From contig JAEWBE010000028.1 of NCBI GenBank assembly GCA_023391275.1, positions 1 to 25,985 of the forward strand: a stretch of 25,985 nucleotides of DNA. Reading direction: 5' to 3'. The DNA comes from Bacillota bacterium. Its GTDB lineage: Bacteria > Bacillota > Clostridia > Oscillospirales > Acutalibacteraceae. The notes beneath the pieces were generated by a model. That model did not search any database. It had not been told where the DNA came from and saw only the letters and a program-made list of their open reading frames with translations. The position numbers were made by a program, and so were the translations under genes. Positions 14,199-22,874 of the stretch are shown here, in pieces (the first letter of the stretch is position 1; every line of letters starts with the position of its first letter).

Positions 14199-15329
14199 TT
14201 ATATCCTCAATCCAATTTTCTCACTATTTTCTTTATAAAACTCATCGAAATGGCCTTCACCCATTGAATTCCTGATCTGTTCCAGAAGTGAATTGTAAAA
14301 ATAAATGTTATGCATAACGCAAAGGCGCATAGCCAGCATCTCCCCGCTCTTAAATAAATGATGAATATAAGCGCGGGTAAAGTTGCGGCAGACCGGACAA
14401 TCACAGGATTCATCAAGCGGCGATTCATCCAGCTCATACTTTGCATTAAACAGATTGCGGCAGCCATCCCAGGTAAAAGCATGCCCGTGGCGTGCGTTTC
14501 GGGTCGGCATCACACAGTCAAAGATATCCACGCCGCGCCTGACCGATTCCAGAATATTCGACGGGGTGCCTACCCCCATAAGGTACCGGGGCTTGTCCTT
14601 CGGCATTTCCGGTTCGACCGCTTCGATAATTCGGTACATATCGCCCACGCTTTCCCCCACCGCGAGTCCGCCGATGGCATAACCGTCGAGGTCAAGTTCG
14701 CGGATCTGCTTCATATTTTCAATACGAAGGTCTTCATAAGTGCTGCCCTGATTAATCCCCCACAGCATTTGCTTTGGATTAATGGTATCCGGCAGCACGT
14801 TCAGGCGGTCCATTTCCGCCTTGCAGCGATAAAGCCAGCGGACTGTACGCTCGCATGAACTGCGCGCGTAATTGTACTCCGCAGGATTTTCAACGCATTC
14901 ATCAAAAGCCATTGCAATAGTGGAAGCGAGATGGGACTGAATCTGCATGCTCTCTTCAGGCCCCATAAAAATTTTATGCCCGTCAATATGGGAGGCGAAG
15001 GTAACGCCCTCTTCCTTAATATTCCTCAGCTTTGCAAGGGAGAAAACCTGAAAGCCGCCGCTGTCTGTCAGGATTGGGCCATCCCATCGGGTAAATTTAT
15101 GCAGTCCACCCAGTTTTCTGACGGTTTCATCCCCTGGCCTTAAATGCAGGTGATAGGTGTTGCAAAGCTGTACCTGGCATTTTAACTCTTTCAGGTCCAG
15201 TGCTGAAACGGCACCTTTGATCGCACCGTCTGTCGCAACATTCATAAATGCCGGGGTCTGAACGGTTCCGTGCGGCGTGGCAAGCTCACCGCGCCTGGCT
15301 GTACCGGTATTGCTGATTAAATGATACAT
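14199..15329 (-). CDS. tgt: tRNA-guanine transglycosylase (queuine tRNA-ribosyltransferase)
   Basis: Exchanges guanine 34 for preQ1 in tRNAs with GUN anticodons (Tyr, His, Asn, Asp), the first tRNA-level step to queuosine. Features numbered from ATG 15329: TDSGGFQVFSL with Asp89, DIFDCVMPTRNARHG with the nucleophile Asp, and a C-terminal zinc site CDCPVC followed by a His about 27 residues later (VMHNIYFYN). 376 residues, the normal length. ATG 15329 has AAAGGAAA eight bases upstream. The TTG-initiated extension to 15347 would place that ribosome binding site inside the gene and overlap queA. The gap to queA is 14 bases. Confidence 0.97.
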   Translation of the reverse strand: MYHLISNTGTARRGELATPHGTVQTPAFMNVATDGAIKGAVSALDLKELKCQVQLCNTYHLHLRPGDETVRKLGGLHKFTRWDGPILTDSGGFQVFSLAKLRNIKEEGVTFASHIDGHKIFMGPEESMQIQSHLASTIAMAFDECVENPAEYNYARSSCERTVRWLYRCKAEMDRLNVLPDTINPKQMLWGINQGSTYEDLRIENMKQIRELDLDGYAIGGLAVGESVGDMYRIIEAVEPEMPKDKPRYLMGVGTPSNILESVRRGVDIFDCVMPTRNARHGHAFTWDGCRNLFNAKYELDESPLDESCDCPVCRNFTRAYIHHLFKSGEMLAMRLCVMHNIYFYNSLLEQIRNSMGEGHFDEFYKENSEKIGLRI

Positions 15330-15343
15330 GAGAATATTTCCTT

Positions 15344-16390
15344 TCAATAAATAAACATTGCGTCTCCAAAACTAAAAAACCGGTATTTTTCCGCAACAGC
15401 CACACGATATGCGTTCATGATGTGATCGTAACCCGCCAGAGCTGAAACCAGCATAATCAACGTACTTTCCGGCAGATGGAAATTTGTAATCAACCCGTCC
15501 AGTACCTTAAATTGATACCCGGGATAAATAAAGATATCCGTCCAGCCCGCACTTTCTTTAATGCAGCCCTCTTTCGATCCGACTGATTCAAGCGTACGGC
15601 AGCTTGTGGTGCCGACTGCAATCACGCGTCCACCGTTCTTCCTGGTTTCGGCAATGGCATCCGCCGTCGTTTTCGGCAAGTAATAATGCTCCGAATGCAT
15701 TTTGTGGTCCGTGATCTTTTCCGCACTAACCGGCCGGAAAGTACCCAGACCCACGTGCAGCGTTACAAACGCCACCCTGACTCCTTTTGCCTTTACTTTT
15801 TCAAGCAGTTCCGGCGTAAAATGCAGCCCCGCCGTCGGAGCCGCTGCGGAGCCGACCTCTTTGGAATAAACAGTCTGATATCGCTCATTATCTTCCAGAT
15901 GCTCCGTAATATAATGAGGCAGCGGCATCTGGCCAATGTGATCCAATATCTCGTAAAAATTGCCCTCATAGGTAAAGCGGACAAGGCGGTTGCCTTCTTC
16001 AATAATCTCAAGAACCTCCGCATTTAACAGGCCGTCGCCGAACACAAAACGCGAGCCGGGCTTTGCTTTTTTACCCGGGCCGCACAGGACTTCCCAGACA
16101 TCACCTTCGCGGTGTGTGAGCAGCAGAAATTCCACCTTCGCCCCTGTTCCCTCTTTTATGCCGTACAACCGGGCGGGCAGCACACGGGAATCGTTTAGCA
16201 CAAGGCAGTCACCCGGGTTCAGATAATCGATGATATTATAAAAATGCCGATGAGATATTGCTCCTGTTTTTTTGTCGAGCGTCAGCAGCCGTGAGGAATC
16301 GCGCGGCTCCAGCGGAGTTTGCGCAATCAGTTCTTTTGGCAGGTCGTAATAAAAATCTTTTGTCTGCATGTTCTGCAAGTTTAATTCCAT
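15344..16390 (-). CDS. queA: S-adenosylmethionine:tRNA ribosyltransferase-isomerase
   Basis: Transfers and isomerises the ribosyl part of SAM onto preQ1-modified tRNA to give epoxyqueuosine. 348 residues, the family length. The N-terminal FYYDLPKELIAQTPLEPRD motif and the central GSAAAPTAGLHFT and HVGLGTFRPV motifs, with the C-terminal TNFHLPESTLIMLVSA, are diagnostic. GGAG is nine bases before ATG 16390. It is the first gene of the minus-strand queA-tgt-yajC cluster. Its promoter overlaps the divergent promoter of the lysine riboswitch operon. Confidence 0.97.
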   Translation of the reverse strand: MELNLQNMQTKDFYYDLPKELIAQTPLEPRDSSRLLTLDKKTGAISHRHFYNIIDYLNPGDCLVLNDSRVLPARLYGIKEGTGAKVEFLLLTHREGDVWEVLCGPGKKAKPGSRFVFGDGLLNAEVLEIIEEGNRLVRFTYEGNFYEILDHIGQMPLPHYITEHLEDNERYQTVYSKEVGSAAAPTAGLHFTPELLEKVKAKGVRVAFVTLHVGLGTFRPVSAEKITDHKMHSEHYYLPKTTADAIAETRKNGGRVIAVGTTSCRTLESVGSKEGCIKESAGWTDIFIYPGYQFKVLDGLITNFHLPESTLIMLVSALAGYDHIMNAYRVAVAEKYRFFSFGDAMFIY

Positions 16391-16427
16391 TTTAAATATC
16401 TCCTATAAATAATCTTACCAATTGTTA

Positions 16428-16456
16428 ATTATAAATAAATTGACAAGTAATAGCAA
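16428..16456 (-). promoter_or_regulatory. promoter of queA
   Basis: On the minus strand TTGCTA (16456-16451), a 17-base spacer and a perfect TATAAT (16433-16428), about 38 bases before the queA start. It physically overlaps the plus-strand promoter at 16440-16469. Confidence 0.6.
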
Positions 16457-16469
16457 CCCATGTTATTAT
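16440..16469 (+). promoter_or_regulatory. promoter of the lysine riboswitch operon
   Basis: A perfect TTGACA (16440-16445), an 18-base spacer and TATTAT (16464-16469), with a TG just before the -10. A TATAAT at 16467-16472 exists, but its spacer is 21. Transcription would begin shortly before the riboswitch at 16490. Confidence 0.65.
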
Positions 16470-16489
16470 AATTAATAATTTATACAAAA

Positions 16490-16651
16490 GATAGAGGTGC
16501 GATTTTAAATAGTAGCAGATTTCAGGCTGCCGAAGCTGTTGAGAATCTGTGAAAGGTAAAATCGCCGAAGGAAATGCTGCGGCAGGTATTTTCCTGGTTG
16601 TTTTGCGAACAGCAAGCCAACTGTCGTCATGATTCATGATGGAGCGCTATC
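16490..16651 (+). ncRNA. lysine riboswitch (L box)
   Basis: The leader of asd carries the conserved lysine-aptamer elements in order: GATAGAGGTGCGA at the 5' side of P1/P2, an AGTA turn (16511-16514), CTGTGAAAGG, the GCCGAAGG core (16563-16570), a P4 hairpin region, and closing GGAGCGCTATC, where CTATC pairs with the initial GATAG. It closely parallels the B. subtilis lysC leader. Lysine binding is expected to favour the downstream terminator, turning off asd-dapA-dapB when lysine is high. The identification is by motif and context, without a covariance search. Confidence 0.92.
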
Positions 16652-16656
16652 GACCC

Positions 16657-16740
16657 AAACCGGCACGGGGTTTATCCCGTGTTCCGAAAATGGCGACGCT
16701 CTATTATATTTTTTTGACGACCGGTTTTAACCGGTTTTTT
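16657..16740 (+). terminator. expression platform of the lysine riboswitch
   Basis: After the aptamer comes a stable hairpin (CACGGG 16664-16669 / CCCGTG 16676-16681), a T run at 16709-16715, and then an ACCGG/CCGGT hairpin (16720-16735) followed by seven T. AAACCGG at 16657-16663 is the exact complement of CCGGTTT at 16721-16727, so it can act as the antiterminator strand. The first T run after GACGCTC might be a second terminator, pairing with GGAGCG of the aptamer edge. Confidence 0.7.
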
Positions 16741-16798
16741 TATTAGGCTGATATTTTTGTTTTATACTATCATATAATATATTTAGGGGGAACTATCA

Positions 16799-17878
16799 AT
16801 GAAAAAGTATCATGTAGGAATTATCGGGGCGACCGGCATGGTTGGTCAAAGACTGACAACACTGCTGGAAAATCACCCTTGGTTTACTGTTACCGCACTT
16901 GCAGCCAGCGCGCGTTCCGCCGGAAAAACATATCAGGAAGCGGTCGGCAACCATTGGCTGATGGCGACTCCGATGCCGGAGAGCATGGCAAAGATGGTTG
17001 TTTATAATGCAGAAGAAGACGTGCAGAAAATCACTTCACAGGTTGACTTTGTATTTTGCGCAGTAAACATGAAGAAAGATGAAATTAAGGCGCTGGAGGA
17101 AACTTACGCCAAAGCAGAATGCCCGGTAATGTCCAACAACAGCGCAAACCGCTTAACGCCGGATGTGCCGATGATTATTCCGGAAATTAATTCGGAACAT
17201 GCGGTGGTTATTGATACCCAGCGCAGGCGTTTAGGAACGAAACGGGGCTTTATTGCCGTAAAATCAAACTGTTCCCTGCAAAGCTATGTCCCCGCAATCC
17301 ATCCTTTGCTTGACCTGAATATAACGAAAATTCTGGCCTGCACTTATCAGGCGATTTCCGGCGCGGGAAAAACATTTCAGACATGGCCGGAAAGTGTGGA
17401 CAATGTAATTCCCTTTATTGGCGGAGAAGAAGGAAAGTCGGAGAATGAGCCGCTTAAAATCTGGGGCCATGTGGAAAATGGAGCGATTGTAAATGCCGTT
17501 TCCCCCTGCATTACTTCCCAATGCCTTCGTGTTCCGGTTTCCGACGGTCACACGGCCGCGGGTTTCGCTTCCTATGAAAAGAAAGTAGAAATGGAAGAAA
17601 TCATTTCAAGATGGGAAAACTTTAAGGGTGTTCCGCAGGAGCTTCGGCTGCCCAGCGCGCCAAAGCAGTTTTTACACTATTTCCGTGAGGATGACCGTCC
17701 GCAGACAAGGCTGGACCGCAATCTGGAAAACGGTATGGCTGTTTCCATCGGCCGTCTGCGCCCGGATACACAGTATGATATCAAATTCGTAAGTCTTTCC
17801 CATAACACGTTGCGCGGAGCGGCCGGCGGCGGTGTTTTAATGGCGGAACTTCTTTGTGCGAAAGGTTATCTCGACTGA
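16799..17878 (+). CDS. asd: aspartate-semialdehyde dehydrogenase
   Basis: Reduces aspartyl phosphate to aspartate semialdehyde with NADPH, the branch point to lysine/diaminopimelate, threonine and methionine. 359 residues. N-terminal NADP motif GIIGATGMVGQRL (7-19), catalytic Cys158 in KSNCSLQ, GAGKTFQ near 188-194, and catalytic His251 in SDGHTAAG. The sequence style (long form, SNCSLQ, RVPVSDGH) fits the archaeal/fungal-like Asd branch that also occurs in Clostridia. AGGGGGA is eight bases before the ATG. First gene of the riboswitch-controlled operon; dapA begins 27 bases after the stop. Confidence 0.96.
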   Translation: MKKYHVGIIGATGMVGQRLTTLLENHPWFTVTALAASARSAGKTYQEAVGNHWLMATPMPESMAKMVVYNAEEDVQKITSQVDFVFCAVNMKKDEIKALEETYAKAECPVMSNNSANRLTPDVPMIIPEINSEHAVVIDTQRRRLGTKRGFIAVKSNCSLQSYVPAIHPLLDLNITKILACTYQAISGAGKTFQTWPESVDNVIPFIGGEEGKSENEPLKIWGHVENGAIVNAVSPCITSQCLRVPVSDGHTAAGFASYEKKVEMEEIISRWENFKGVPQELRLPSAPKQFLHYFREDDRPQTRLDRNLENGMAVSIGRLRPDTQYDIKFVSLSHNTLRGAAGGGVLMAELLCAKGYLD

Positions 17879-17905
17879 GCATATCTGTAAATTTGGAGGT
17901 AATTC

Positions 17906-18799
17906 ATGATGAAAAAGCTTGTTTTTACCGGGTCCGGCGTTGCCCTTGTAACCCCAATGAAAGAAGACGGCTCAATCAATTATGAAGTTCTGAGCGATTT
18001 GATCGAATTTCATATCAAAAATGGTACGGATGCGATTGTCACCTGTGCCACGACAGGAGAATCCCCGGTTTTAAACCATGATGAACATTGCAAAGCAATT
18101 GAATTTGTTGTGCAGCATGTAAATAAAAGGGTTCCTGTTATTGCAAGTTCCGGCAGTAACGATACAAATTATGCAGTTGAACTTTCCCGTTCCGCCCAGG
18201 AACTTGGTGCGGACGCGCTCTTAATGGTTACCCCCTACTACAATAAAACTTCACAGGCCGGTCTTGTAAAGCATTATGATTATGTTGCCGACCGGGTCGA
18301 CCTTCCCATTATTCTTTATAATGTGCCATCCAGAACGGGCTGCAACATTAAGCCGGAGACTTATCTGGAACTGTCGAAACATCCCAACATCGTGGCCACA
18401 AAAGAAGCCAACGGCGATATTTGCTCCGTGGCCAAAACAATTTCACTTTGCGGCGATGACCTGACTATTTACTCCGGGGAGGACAATCAGACCCTTCCAA
18501 TTTTAGCTTTGGGCGGGAAAGGCGTTATTTCTGTGTTTGCCAATATTCTGCCCGGTAAAATGCATGAAATCTGCGCGGACTATTTTTCAGGCGATGTCGC
18601 TTCCAGCCGTGATGCATTTTTAAAGTATTTTGAGTTGATGGATGCGTTATTTATGGATGTTAACCCCATTCCGGTAAAGGCTGCTATGAAGATGCTGGGC
18701 ACCGATTGCGGCGATTGCCGCCTGCCCCTTACAACGATGAGCGAAGAAGGGCTGCAAAAGCTCGCCTCTGTGCTCAGAAAGTACGAATTGCTAAAATAA
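17906..18799 (+). CDS. dapA: 4-hydroxy-tetrahydrodipicolinate synthase
   Basis: Condenses pyruvate with aspartate semialdehyde, the first committed step to diaminopimelate, lysine and dipicolinate. 297 residues forming a TIM barrel. Thr49-Thr50 in CATTGES, Tyr138 in YNVPSRTG and the Schiff-base Lys166 in VATKEANGD are all present. GGAGG lies six bases before the first of two adjacent ATG codons. It sits between asd and dapB in the operon. In a spore former it also feeds dipicolinic acid of the spore core. Confidence 0.97.
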   Translation: MMKKLVFTGSGVALVTPMKEDGSINYEVLSDLIEFHIKNGTDAIVTCATTGESPVLNHDEHCKAIEFVVQHVNKRVPVIASSGSNDTNYAVELSRSAQELGADALLMVTPYYNKTSQAGLVKHYDYVADRVDLPIILYNVPSRTGCNIKPETYLELSKHPNIVATKEANGDICSVAKTISLCGDDLTIYSGEDNQTLPILALGGKGVISVFANILPGKMHEICADYFSGDVASSRDAFLKYFELMDALFMDVNPIPVKAAMKMLGTDCGDCRLPLTTMSEEGLQKLASVLRKYELLK

Positions 18800-18824
18800 A
18801 TTGCCTTTTCGGAGGGACGTTTCA

Positions 18825-19577
18825 ATGACAAAGATTATTATCAGCGGCTGCAACGGAAAGATGGGCCATGAGATTTTCGCCTGCGTAGCGCAGCGCAAAG
18901 ATTGTACGGTTGTTGGCGGAATTGATTTGAATACCGAAATTCCAAATGATTATCCTGTTTTTACCAGCCCGGCGGAGATCAATGTGGAAGCGGATGTAAT
19001 CATTGATTTTTCCAATCCGGCACTGCTACCTTCCCTGCTTCAGTATGGACAGAAAACAGGAATTTCGTTGGTTCTTTGCACGACCGGTTACAACAGGGCT
19101 CAGGTTGAGTCGCTGCAAAGAGTCTCTGAAAACATCCCGATTTTTTATTCGGGCAATATGTCGCTCGGTATAAATTTGCTGATTGAGCTTTCCAAAAAAG
19201 CGGCTCAGGTTTTAGGCAGTGATTTTGACATTGAGATCATTGAAAAACATCATAATCAGAAAATTGACGCACCCAGCGGCACGGCTCTTATGATTGCCGA
19301 TGAAATTTCTTCCGTCCGGAACGAAACCACACATTATGTCTATGATCGGCATTCGCAGCGGAAGAAACGGGAGGCAACGGAAATCGGGATACATTCTGTT
19401 CGCGGAGGAACTATCGTCGGGGAGCATGAGGTAGTTTTCGCAGGGCCTCATGAGGTGATTACGCTGTCACATTCCGCTCAGTCAAAAGAGATTTTTGCCC
19501 TGGGGGCTGTGAATGCAGCCCGTTTCTTAACCAAACAGCCTGCCGGGCTTTATGACATGTCTGATTTATTAAAATAG
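18825..19577 (+). CDS. dapB: 4-hydroxy-tetrahydrodipicolinate reductase
   Basis: Reduces the DapA product with NAD(P)H to tetrahydrodipicolinate. 250 residues numbered from ATG 18825. N-terminal ISGCNGKMG (6-14), the FSNP segment, and the active-site block EKHHNQKIDAPSGTA with His142, His143 and Lys146. GGAGGGACGTTTCA precedes ATG 18825. The TTG extension to 18801 would contain this ribosome binding site and is rejected. 25 bases separate it from dapA and 12 from the ACT gene. Confidence 0.97.
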   Translation: MTKIIISGCNGKMGHEIFACVAQRKDCTVVGGIDLNTEIPNDYPVFTSPAEINVEADVIIDFSNPALLPSLLQYGQKTGISLVLCTTGYNRAQVESLQRVSENIPIFYSGNMSLGINLLIELSKKAAQVLGSDFDIEIIEKHHNQKIDAPSGTALMIADEISSVRNETTHYVYDRHSQRKKREATEIGIHSVRGGTIVGEHEVVFAGPHEVITLSHSAQSKEIFALGAVNAARFLTKQPAGLYDMSDLLK

Positions 19578-19589
19578 GAGGTTTTTCAT

Positions 19590-20048
19590 ATGATTACTGC
19601 TCCAACCATTACGACGACTAATGACATCACTCTGATTACACTGCAGAACTGTCCGTCCGATTTAAAATTTATTGCAAATGTATTTCAAAAGATTTCCGGC
19701 TTTGGAGTTGATGTGGACATGATTTCACTTGCTCCAACACATGGAGCATACACGTCCATTTCCTTTACCATAGCCGATAATGATCTGGGCAAGATACTCG
19801 CTTTCACGTCGGATTTGCATGATAATTCCAATATCAAAACGATAGTCAGCGGCGGGAATTGCAAAATTTCTGTTTACGATCAGGGAATGAAAAACTCTCC
19901 GGGCGTGGCTGCGGGAGTTTTTGCAGCTGCCGCAAAGGTAGAAACCGATATCAGAATTATCACAACCTCGGAGGTGGATATTTCTCTGCTGGTTACGGCG
20001 GCAGACTTTAACGAGACCTTGAATGCGATTGAAAGCAGCATAAAATAA
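19590..20048 (+). CDS. stand-alone tandem ACT-domain protein, aspartokinase regulatory-like
   Basis: A 152-residue protein with two ACT-like repeats and no kinase domain. The first repeat, about 14-75, includes FQKISGFGVDVDMISLAP. The second, about 82-150, includes NSPGVAAGVFAAAAK and IRIITTSEVDISLLV. The second closely resembles the C-terminal ACT of aspartokinase, where effector lysine or threonine binds at the domain interface. GGAGG precedes the ATG. It is the last gene of the lysine-regulated operon. It may sense lysine and modulate a pathway enzyme, or be the regulatory subunit of an aspartokinase made elsewhere. It is complete, with its own start and ribosome binding site, so it is not a broken lysC. 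Confidence 0.85.
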   Translation: MITAPTITTTNDITLITLQNCPSDLKFIANVFQKISGFGVDVDMISLAPTHGAYTSISFTIADNDLGKILAFTSDLHDNSNIKTIVSGGNCKISVYDQGMKNSPGVAAGVFAAAAKVETDIRIITTSEVDISLLVTAADFNETLNAIESSIK

Positions 20049-20060
20049 ATTAATATTACC

Positions 20061-20104
20061 ATAAATAAGCGGTCTGCATGTAAAAACGCAGACCGCTTAT
20101 TTAT
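20061..20104. terminator. strong bidirectional terminator
   Basis: ATAAATAAGCGGTCTGC (20061-20077) and its perfect complement GCAGACCGCTTATTTAT (20088-20104) form a 17-bp stem with a ten-base loop. It ends the lysine operon on the plus strand and the YfhO-like gene on the minus strand, whose stop codon lies inside the stem. Confidence 0.9.
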
Positions 20105-22761
20105 CTTTTAAAGTAGACCGCCAGAGGAAAAACATAAACCATCACAAAAATTCCGATCCATAACAGCCAGAATACTATGGCGGCCGGAATCTCAAAAATT
20201 TGAATTTTCCGGTACAGACCCTTTTTGAGAAAAAGCAGAAATCCGATAAAAAGTAAAATTCCCAATGCGGACAGACAGGAGCCCACTTGAAACCCGGGCG
20301 GCAGATAGCTGATAGAGACGGTATTCTCCCCTTTTTCCAATTTAACGGCGATCATGGAGTCGAATACACATGATGCATCTGTTTTTTTATTGTTGACACG
20401 CACCGTATAGCCGTTTCCGTAAGTAAGCGGAAGAAAAAGATATTCGTTCCCGTTTTTCGCGGACGCCGTCCCAACGATTTGATTGTTTACCTGCTTCAGA
20501 TGCGCTGGCTCAGCACCATTTACTGCATTTTTGAGTTTATCCAGCTGTAAACCCGCAAGCCCGAATGATTTCGTACTTATTTCTTTCAAAACTTCGACCT
20601 GCACCTGCACGGTTTGATCTGTAAAGGTGCCAAGGTCTACAATTCCGTTATTCAACTGATTGGGATAATCCGACTGCACAACAACCCCGTTTACAAAAAT
20701 ATTAAATGTCGAGTTGATGTGCTCGATCAGGCTGTTAGATAATCGGTCAAAGCAGTCAAAATACAGTGTTTGTGTCCCCTTGACAGGAACGCTATAGGTA
20801 ATGATTCCATTCATCGAGTTATCCGGAAAAGTGAAGGAATAGTTCCCATCTTTGCTGATCAGTATATTATTCAATTGGGTGGGTTCATAATTTGTGAAAA
20901 GTTGATCATTTGTATGAAATACCGATTGAAAAAGTGACTCCTGAATATTCAGGCGCGTAGCGTCAGGCAGTTTTCGGAAAGATTGTACCTCGCTCGCATC
21001 CATAACAAAGCCGATCGGCAGAGTAAAGCTATTTTGCTTTATAGCGTATTGGGAATTGCTATAGACAATATTATCCGTATTTCTAATTTCATCGGCCTTG
21101 ATAATGCTGTAACGGTTTCCAAGAATTGCGTCCGTAAGCTCGGTTCCGCCATTGGAATTTACCTCCATCCAATAAGAAGAATAGCCAAGCTTCTTCATGG
21201 TATACATAAAGCTTTCATTCGTGAGTGATGTATAATGGCTGAGGGTGTTATACCCCAGACTTCCGGCCAGGTTTACATCAAAAAACTTTTGATCGGTTTT
21301 TACCCGATAAAGTTCCTTGTCGTTAATTTTATCACTTAAGCTAATAATCGGCGTATAGCTGGATGTGCTGTTCGCAGGGGATGCAATATAGACACAAGAA
21401 TTGAAACTGCATTCCACGAGGACAATTACGCACAGAAAAGCTGAAAAAGCCGTTTTACTCAATTGTTTAAATTGATACAGGAGCAAGATTACAAGGTATG
21501 CCAGACCGGCCGTAATTGAAAAAGCCAGCAGCAGCACGAAGCTATCCTGATTGCCCCACAGCGTTTTTGTGTAAACCGTTATGACATCATAATCTTTTGT
21601 AATCAAAACACAGGCGGCGACAAATAAAGCGCCCACGGCCATCATGCTTCCAAATACAGAAAAAGAATTGCTCTGCCTTAAGGAATGTGACTCATTGATG
21701 ACTGACATGACTGAAGCAAGCAGAATTAATCCAAAGAAAATCGAAATATAACCGTACCGCACAGGGAAAGCCTGATAATTTCCGGTTTGCCACATTTTAT
21801 TAATTGGTTCTATAAATACAGGAATCATGGTAAGAATAAAAACGCAGAAAGCACAGGCGGTCCGATTTGAATGCCTTAAAGTAAACCCAAGGTACATAAT
21901 TACCGCGGTGAAGAGGGCCCCGGTGCAAAGGATTACGGCAAGCGTAGTATCAAACCGTGTAAACAACCTGCCCACCTTCAGGCTGGAAATAATATCCCCT
22001 GTTCTGGCAGAACTGACGTACTGCATTAAGGACGGAAGCCAAATTAGGGTGGTAATAAGGGCAACAACCAAAGTGGAAACCCCGAGAAGCAGCATGTTTT
22101 TGCGGCGGCGATCCTTTGGTGCGCAGAGGATCAGATAAATGCCAAATGAAAGAACCAAAAAAATGGATACCATATAACTGAGATAAAAATTAACAGTAAG
22201 AACTGCGGAAAAAGCCAGGATATACAGCCCAACCCGATCATCTTCCACCAGCTTGATTAATCCAATCAATAAAATCGGAAACAGATACATGATATCCAGC
22301 CAAACCTGATTCTGGTAATAAAACATTGTGTAACCGGAAAACGCATACATAATTGACAGTGCCACCGTTTGAGCGGCATTCAGCTTTTTAAACTGCCTGC
22401 CAAAAAAAAGACTGGCGGTTACAGAGCAAACCATCATCTTTAAAACGACCAGTATATTAACAAAATGGTACATTTCAGCTTTATCAACCAACGCGACTAA
22501 AAAGGTAAACGGACTGGAGATAAAAAATAAAAATACTCCCCAAAAGCTCATGCCTCCGGCATTTTGCAGATTGAGGAACATATTTGCCCTGCCGCTCAGG
22601 ATATCTTTAAAATCCATTAAAAAAGGGATAACCTGCTGATTCATATCGCACCAGGAAAGCGTCTTATCACCGAACGGGAACATTCGATAATAAAAAAATA
22701 CAGACATCATAATCGCCATTACTGCAGCGGGCGCGATAAAACAGGAACGGTTTCTTTTCAT
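20101..22761 (-). CDS. YfhO-family multi-pass membrane protein
   Basis: A very large membrane protein (886 residues). About twelve hydrophobic helices fill the first 450 residues. A mostly beta extracytoplasmic region at about 460-840 follows, and two more helices (about 840-882) come before a short basic end. The early segments SWCDMNQQVIPFLMDFKD and AFSGYTMFYYQNQVWLD are typical of the YfhO family (GT-C-like). In B. subtilis and Listeria, YfhO works with a CsbB-type glycosyltransferase to glycosylate lipoteichoic or wall polymers. No such transferase is next to it here. AGGAGGTGAAATACAG precedes the ATG. It has its own promoter and terminator, so it is monocistronic. Confidence 0.85.
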   Translation of the reverse strand: MKRNRSCFIAPAAVMAIMMSVFFYYRMFPFGDKTLSWCDMNQQVIPFLMDFKDILSGRANMFLNLQNAGGMSFWGVFLFFISSPFTFLVALVDKAEMYHFVNILVVLKMMVCSVTASLFFGRQFKKLNAAQTVALSIMYAFSGYTMFYYQNQVWLDIMYLFPILLIGLIKLVEDDRVGLYILAFSAVLTVNFYLSYMVSIFLVLSFGIYLILCAPKDRRRKNMLLLGVSTLVVALITTLIWLPSLMQYVSSARTGDIISSLKVGRLFTRFDTTLAVILCTGALFTAVIMYLGFTLRHSNRTACAFCVFILTMIPVFIEPINKMWQTGNYQAFPVRYGYISIFFGLILLASVMSVINESHSLRQSNSFSVFGSMMAVGALFVAACVLITKDYDVITVYTKTLWGNQDSFVLLLAFSITAGLAYLVILLLYQFKQLSKTAFSAFLCVIVLVECSFNSCVYIASPANSTSSYTPIISLSDKINDKELYRVKTDQKFFDVNLAGSLGYNTLSHYTSLTNESFMYTMKKLGYSSYWMEVNSNGGTELTDAILGNRYSIIKADEIRNTDNIVYSNSQYAIKQNSFTLPIGFVMDASEVQSFRKLPDATRLNIQESLFQSVFHTNDQLFTNYEPTQLNNILISKDGNYSFTFPDNSMNGIITYSVPVKGTQTLYFDCFDRLSNSLIEHINSTFNIFVNGVVVQSDYPNQLNNGIVDLGTFTDQTVQVQVEVLKEISTKSFGLAGLQLDKLKNAVNGAEPAHLKQVNNQIVGTASAKNGNEYLFLPLTYGNGYTVRVNNKKTDASCVFDSMIAVKLEKGENTVSISYLPPGFQVGSCLSALGILLFIGFLLFLKKGLYRKIQIFEIPAAIVFWLLWIGIFVMVYVFPLAVYFKR

Positions 22762-22793
22762 CTGTATTTCACCTCCTAAAGTTTAACGTTACT

Positions 22794-22822
22794 ATTATAA
22801 GGAATTATTGCGTGAAAATCAA
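22794..22822 (-). promoter_or_regulatory. promoter of the YfhO-like gene
   Basis: On the minus strand TTGATT (22822-22817), a 17-base spacer and a perfect TATAAT (22799-22794). It begins immediately after the T run of the tyrS terminator. Confidence 0.65.
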
Positions 22823-22862
22823 TCAAAAATACCCATGCTCAAAAGAATTAAGCATGGGTATT
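22823..22862 (-). terminator. tyrS terminator
   Basis: On the minus strand AATACCCATGCT (written for 22862-22851) pairs with 22839-22828: a perfect 12-bp stem with an eleven-base loop, followed by TTTTTGATT. It lies 12 bases after the tyrS stop codon. Confidence 0.88.
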
Positions 22863-22874
22863 ACGCCAGATAAA

